Shown here: positions 15,346-21,387 of the stretch, in pieces | Layout: every line of letters begins with the position of its first letter | Numbering within the stretch: position 1 is the stretch's first letter | Assembly: GCA_023443925.1 (NCBI GenBank) | Contig: JAEZSL010000121.1 | Span: forward strand, 1-21,387 | Reading direction: 5' to 3' | Source: Bacillota bacterium | GTDB taxonomy: Bacteria; Bacillota_A; Clostridia; Lachnospirales; Lachnospiraceae | DNA: 21,387 nt | Notes under the pieces: model-generated | Databases searched by the model: none | What the model was told of the DNA's origin: nothing | The model's input: the letters and a program-made list of their open reading frames with translations, nothing else | Made by a program: the position numbers and the translations under genes

Positions 15346-16771
15346 ATTCCTTCCACCTCTTATCAACCTTTTGTTTCACTGCCTCGGACATAACGATATC
15401 ATCGGGCCATTCCCTTTCATAGCCTTCGGAAGCCCACTTCTTGGTAGCATCAATTCCCAGGCGGTTGCCGATTAAATGCAGCGGGGAAGAATGGTCCAGT
15501 GCATCCAGAGGTCCCTCCGAAAGAATTAAATCCCTTTTGGCATCGATATTATTAAATACTTTCCAGGCAACCGTAGATATGTCATGAGGATTAACCTCCG
15601 CATCCACCACAATAATCATCTTGGTATACATCATCTGTCCGTTGCCCCAGAGGGTGCTGAGAATCTTTTTGGCATGGGCAGGATATTTCTTCTTAATAGA
15701 TACAATAACACAGTTATGGAAAACACCTTCCAAGGGGAAGTTGATATCCACAATTTCCGGTGCGATCATCTTTAGCAGGGGCAGGAATAACCGTTCTGTG
15801 GCCTTGCCCATATAGCAGTCCTCCATAGGAGGTTTGCCTACGATGGTAGCCATAAATACCGGTTTTTCCTTTCTGGTCATTTTGGTTACATGGAATACCG
15901 GATACATATCCTTTTCCGAATAATAACCGGTATGATCCCCAAAAGGCCCTTCCATCCTCAGTTCTTCCGTATCCACATATCCCTCCAGCACGAACTCACT
16001 GTTGGCCGGAATATAGATATCATTGGTAACGGACTTAACAATGGGCACCGGCATTCTTCTCAAATAGCCGGCAAACATGATCTCATCAATCATCTTAGGC
16101 AGGGGTGCCGTAGCCGCATAAACCGTAGCCGGATCACAGCCGATTACGACGGTTACCGGCATCTTGCCACCCAGTTTCCTGTATTTTTCATAAATCTCAC
16201 GTCCGTCCTTATGCATATGCCAATGCATACCGGTGGTGGTTTTATCATATACCTGAAGTCTATACATACCGATATTCTGCTGTCCGGTTTCAGGATCCTT
16301 CGTAAATACCAACGGCAATGTAATAAAACGTCCGCCATCATCCGGCCAGCACTTTAAAATTGGCAGTTTACTTAAATCCGGTTCTTCAATCACTTCCTGG
16401 CAGGGAGCCTTCTTCACTTTTATAGGAAATACCGTTAAAAGCCTGGCAAGTCTGGGTATGGACTTTACCTTATCCAGCATGGTTCGGTAATTGGAAAAGT
16501 CAATTAAGTCCTGTATGTCTTTGCCGATATCATCCAGCTTGTCCGCTCCGATGGCCATGCTCATTCTGCGGTAGGACCCGAAAGCATTGATCAGCACCGG
16601 ATAGGGAGAACCTTTTACATTTTCAAAAAGCAGAGCAGGGCCTCTTTTCTTAACAACACGGTCTGCGATCTCCGTAATTTCAAGGATGGGACTTACTTCC
16701 GCCTTAATCCTCTTTAACTGTTTTTTCTTATCCAGATAATTCATAAAATGTTGTATATCTTTATATGGCAT
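15335..16771 (-). CDS. mqnL: UbiD-family prFMN-dependent decarboxylase, menaquinone (MqnL) type
   Basis: A 478-aa protein, the normal length for UbiD/MqnL. Visible marks: NIGMYRLQVYD (166-176), TGMHWHMHKDGR (180-191), FVLEGYVDTEELRMEGPFGD (260-279) and HTGYY (280-284). E274 and D279 in EGPFGD correspond to the acidic pair of the catalytic centre, and the Asn/His residues before them fit the metal and prFMN-binding sites. It should decarboxylate a prenylated aromatic acid, using prFMN from the UbiX encoded downstream. Other aromatic acids are possible because the superfamily is broad. First gene of the ubiD-ubiA pair; AAGGAG lies nine bases before the ATG and an extended -10 promoter upstream. 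Confidence 0.88.
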   Translation of the reverse strand: MPYKDIQHFMNYLDKKKQLKRIKAEVSPILEITEIADRVVKKRGPALLFENVKGSPYPVLINAFGSYRRMSMAIGADKLDDIGKDIQDLIDFSNYRTMLDKVKSIPRLARLLTVFPIKVKKAPCQEVIEEPDLSKLPILKCWPDDGGRFITLPLVFTKDPETGQQNIGMYRLQVYDKTTTGMHWHMHKDGREIYEKYRKLGGKMPVTVVIGCDPATVYAATAPLPKMIDEIMFAGYLRRMPVPIVKSVTNDIYIPANSEFVLEGYVDTEELRMEGPFGDHTGYYSEKDMYPVFHVTKMTRKEKPVFMATIVGKPPMEDCYMGKATERLFLPLLKMIAPEIVDINFPLEGVFHNCVIVSIKKKYPAHAKKILSTLWGNGQMMYTKMIIVVDAEVNPHDISTVAWKVFNNIDAKRDLILSEGPLDALDHSSPLHLIGNRLGIDATKKWASEGYEREWPDDIVMSEAVKQKVDKRWKEYGI

Positions 16772-17203
16772 GTTATATTTCTCCTTAACTTATAATCAAA
16801 CGTATATTTGTCCAAACAATACTATAACACATTGTGAAAAAAGAATCATCCTGTTGTAATAATATTTTGTATCATTTAATAAAATTATCATTAATTATTT
16901 GTATTAAATATAAACAATATAGAGAAAACAACGGAGAGCAACTTAGAACCACTACTATGGGTTTCCTTTTCATATCCTGGGGAATATTAATATAGTATTG
17001 GTAAAATAGAATAAAGACAAAAACTGAATGCCTTGTTGAGATAATTAAATTTTCCGTTACACACCTGATAGTTATTTGGCTGAAAATAAAAATAGCTCTA
17101 TCCTAAATGCCGGTATAAATGAGTTAGAAAATCATATACACCAATATTTAAAAGAGAGCCATTATGATCTAAATCCGGTATATTTAATCCCAAAACCGGC
17201 TGT
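16772..17203. other. intergenic region upstream of ubiD
   Basis: AT-rich, about 430 bases. It holds the ubiD promoter at the left. At 17047-17215 there is a plus-strand frame without stops (starting IFRYTPDSYLAENK, then LENHIHQYLKESH) that reads like protein but has no clear start or ribosome binding site and runs into the antisense of the HEPN gene. It may be a remnant of a lost gene. No terminator is evident after the HEPN gene. Confidence 0.35.
16821..16829 (-). promoter_or_regulatory. extended -10 promoter of ubiD-ubiA
   Basis: Minus strand TGTTATAGT: a TG one base before the -10 hexamer TATAGT. No good -35 is seen at 16-18 bases, which is allowed for extended -10 promoters. The start would be near 16814, giving a leader of about 43 nt that ends with the AAGGAG site. 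Confidence 0.5.
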
Positions 17204-17623
17204 TTATAAGTCTACACTTATGATAGATTCAATCCATTTCTTCAGAAATTCCACTAACCGCAGACTTTCCCTTGCATCTTCTTCATTTACGACTACAAAA
17301 TTATCTCCCGGATACCTAGCTTCATAATAAAAATCCCCTAACCATTTATAATCTTTACTGGATAAAGGACATTCTTCAAATAATTCTCTCAGCCTGTTAA
17401 CCAACAATCTAAGATTATTATGGGTTCTCATTAACTGAAGAGAATTTTCATTATCCACATCATAAATTTCGATAACCGCTTTCATATATTTTTCTGCAGC
17501 CTGGGCACAAAGGCTGGCTGCTACATTAAAATTACTTAGGTTACTACCATTCATGATTCCTGTCTTTGCATACAAATAATCATTCTCAGCTGTGCCAAAA
17601 TATGAATTCAATGATTTGTTCAA
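17204..17623 (-). CDS. HEPN domain protein, partner of a minimal nucleotidyltransferase
   Basis: A 139-aa helical protein. The first helix (AENDYLYAK, 12-20), the second (CAQAAEKYMKAVIE, 39-52) and ARYPG (102-106) are typical of the HEPN family found next to minimal nucleotidyltransferases. The single His (H68, in RTHNN) is not preceded by Arg at the 4-6 residue spacing, so the R-x4-6-H RNase motif of HepT toxins is absent. The start is a TTG that overlaps the nucleotidyltransferase stop (TTGA, 4 bases). The next ATG, 23 codons in, would cut off the first helix. Likely forms a complex with the upstream product; toxin activity is doubtful. Confidence 0.75.
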   Translation of the reverse strand: MNKSLNSYFGTAENDYLYAKTGIMNGSNLSNFNVAASLCAQAAEKYMKAVIEIYDVDNENSLQLMRTHNNLRLLVNRLRELFEECPLSSKDYKWLGDFYYEARYPGDNFVVVNEEDARESLRLVEFLKKWIESIISVDL

Positions 17624-17943
17624 ACGATTACACCATCTTTCTTTATATTTCTAACAAATAAACAATCCGATGCATTAAAATCATGTTCCGTATAAAATAC
17701 CAGATCTGTAGTAACTTTTCTGTGAGAATCATCACAGGCTGCACGCAGTTCACCTCTGACAGATCTGTCTACAGGTTGTTTCGTCAGCACTAGTAAATCT
17801 AAATCGCTGGTTATTTTAATATTACCGCGAGAACAACTTCCGAATAAAATTATTTTTGTAATATCCGGCACTGTTGACTTTAAGATAGTATCAATATCTA
17901 TATTTAGTTTTTCTTGAAATCTAGATGGCAACTCCATTGGCAT
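17620..17943 (-). CDS. Minimal nucleotidyltransferase (MNT, DNA polymerase beta superfamily)
   Basis: A protein of 107 aa from the ATG at 17943. The frame stays open to a TTG at 18036, but that codon lies inside the -35 box of the promoter, so the extension cannot be part of the protein if that promoter is used. An AGTGGA site lies eight bases before the ATG; a second ATG at 17937 is also possible. The active site is complete: GS-x10-DxD (G35-S36 and D47-D49 in FGSCSRGNIKITSDLD) and a third Asp in TTDLVFY (D80). Such proteins transfer nucleotides, and MntA homologues AMPylate or otherwise neutralise a HEPN partner; that partner overlaps it downstream. Confidence 0.78.
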   Translation of the reverse strand: MPMELPSRFQEKLNIDIDTILKSTVPDITKIILFGSCSRGNIKITSDLDLLVLTKQPVDRSVRGELRAACDDSHRKVTTDLVFYTEHDFNASDCLFVRNIKKDGVIV

Positions 17944-18007
17944 ATTGACATTCCACTTCAGATAAATACTTTTTATAAACAATTTCTGAGTAAAATTATA
18001 TATATTT

Positions 18008-18036
18008 ATTATAACTATCTTTGACGGCAGATTCAA
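18008..18036 (-). promoter_or_regulatory. sigma-A promoter of the MNT-HEPN pair
   Basis: Minus strand: -35 TTGAAT (18031-18036), exactly 17 bases, -10 TATAAT (18008-18013). It lies just after the lacZ terminator, so the pair is transcribed independently. A start near 18001 leaves a leader of about 58 nt before the ATG at 17943. Confidence 0.72.
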
Positions 18037-18042
18037 GTACCT

Positions 18043-18085
18043 GTAAAAAAAATCCGAATACGGCTTGCTGCAGCATTCGGATTTC
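18043..18085 (-). terminator. Rho-independent terminator of the beta-galactosidase gene
   Basis: A perfect 10-bp stem, AAATCCGAAT (18050-18059) with ATTCGGATTT (18075-18084), and a 15-base loop that includes CTGCAG. On the minus strand the stem runs into eight T residues. It lies about 55 bases beyond the lacZ stop. Confidence 0.88.
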
Positions 18086-18139
18086 CCTGTGACGTATTAA
18101 ATTTATAATTTCTTTAAATCATAAAATAAAGAGCTTTCA

Positions 18140-21304
<3,165 letters not shown>

Positions 21305-21387
21305 AAAACATGCACAAAATGATACTTTTTATCTTTACTTTTTATTTGTTTTACTTCATACTTATTACCATATAAAAAGAATAGCAC

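Noticed and set aside
15890..16357. Plus-strand open frame of 155 codons antisense to ubiD
   Set aside because: It lies wholly inside a well-supported UbiD gene, has no ribosome binding site and its translation shows no family features; it is a shadow of the conserved gene.

Overview
The window looks like chromosomal DNA of a low-GC anaerobic Firmicute, most probably a Clostridia of the Lachnospiraceae type. This is inference from several things: AGGAGG-like ribosome binding sites, several TTG and GTG starts, sigma-A type promoters, and the gene set (FrhB-like Fe-S protein beside a pyruvyl transferase, futalosine-type UbiA/UbiD/UbiX enzymes, GH2 beta-galactosidase). No rRNA, tRNA, CRISPR array or complete insertion sequence was seen. 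Apart from the truncated tail of a plus-strand membrane protein at the left edge, every gene is on the minus strand, so transcription runs right to left.

Right to left. (1) 21220-18140: a cytoplasmic 1026-aa GH2 beta-galactosidase, alone, with a strong terminator at 18043-18085. (2) 17943-17204: a two-gene minimal nucleotidyltransferase/HEPN module with its own promoter immediately after that terminator; the genes overlap by 4 bases. (3) 16771-11158: a block that I read as late quinone-type chemistry plus an importer. It holds a UbiD-family decarboxylase overlapping a UbiA-family prenyltransferase, a 437-base gap, then UbiX flavin prenyltransferase, an SsuA/THI5-like lipoprotein, an ABC ATPase and a permease, the last four almost contiguous. 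The three enzymes match MqnL, MqnP and MqnM of the futalosine menaquinone pathway. None of the early-step enzymes is in the window, which suggests scavenging of an aromatic acid precursor. (4) 11157-10582: about 575 bases without a convincing gene, holding a terminator, short tandem repeats and an unexplained richer block. (5) 10581-10111: a small ferritin-like protein with an incomplete di-iron ligand set.

(6) 10055-187: a surface polysaccharide operon. A very good promoter (TTGACA-18-TATAAT) and a leader of about 180 nt precede a GT-C type membrane glycosyltransferase, a Wzx-like flippase, a DPM1-like GT2, a DUF2304 membrane protein, a second GT2, a polysaccharide pyruvyl transferase and an FrhB-like Fe-S protein. 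After a 270-base gap with a second possible promoter comes a two-domain UDP-GlcNAc 4,6-dehydratase-like protein (CapD/PglF/WbpM family). A plausible scheme is this: CapD makes a 4-keto-6-deoxy sugar nucleotide, the GT2 enzymes build the lipid-linked unit, Wzx flips it, and the GT-C enzyme adds a side sugar from a polyprenyl-phosphate donor outside the membrane. The pyruvyl transferase would add an acidic ketal. No initiating sugar-phosphate transferase and no recognisable Wzy are visible. A bidirectional terminator at 136-164 separates this operon from the convergent plus-strand gene.

The best candidate for something undescribed is the coupling of UbiD/UbiA/UbiX to an NMT1-type ABC importer. 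Next are the DUF2304/GT2/GT-C trio and the Fe-S protein paired with the pyruvyl transferase.
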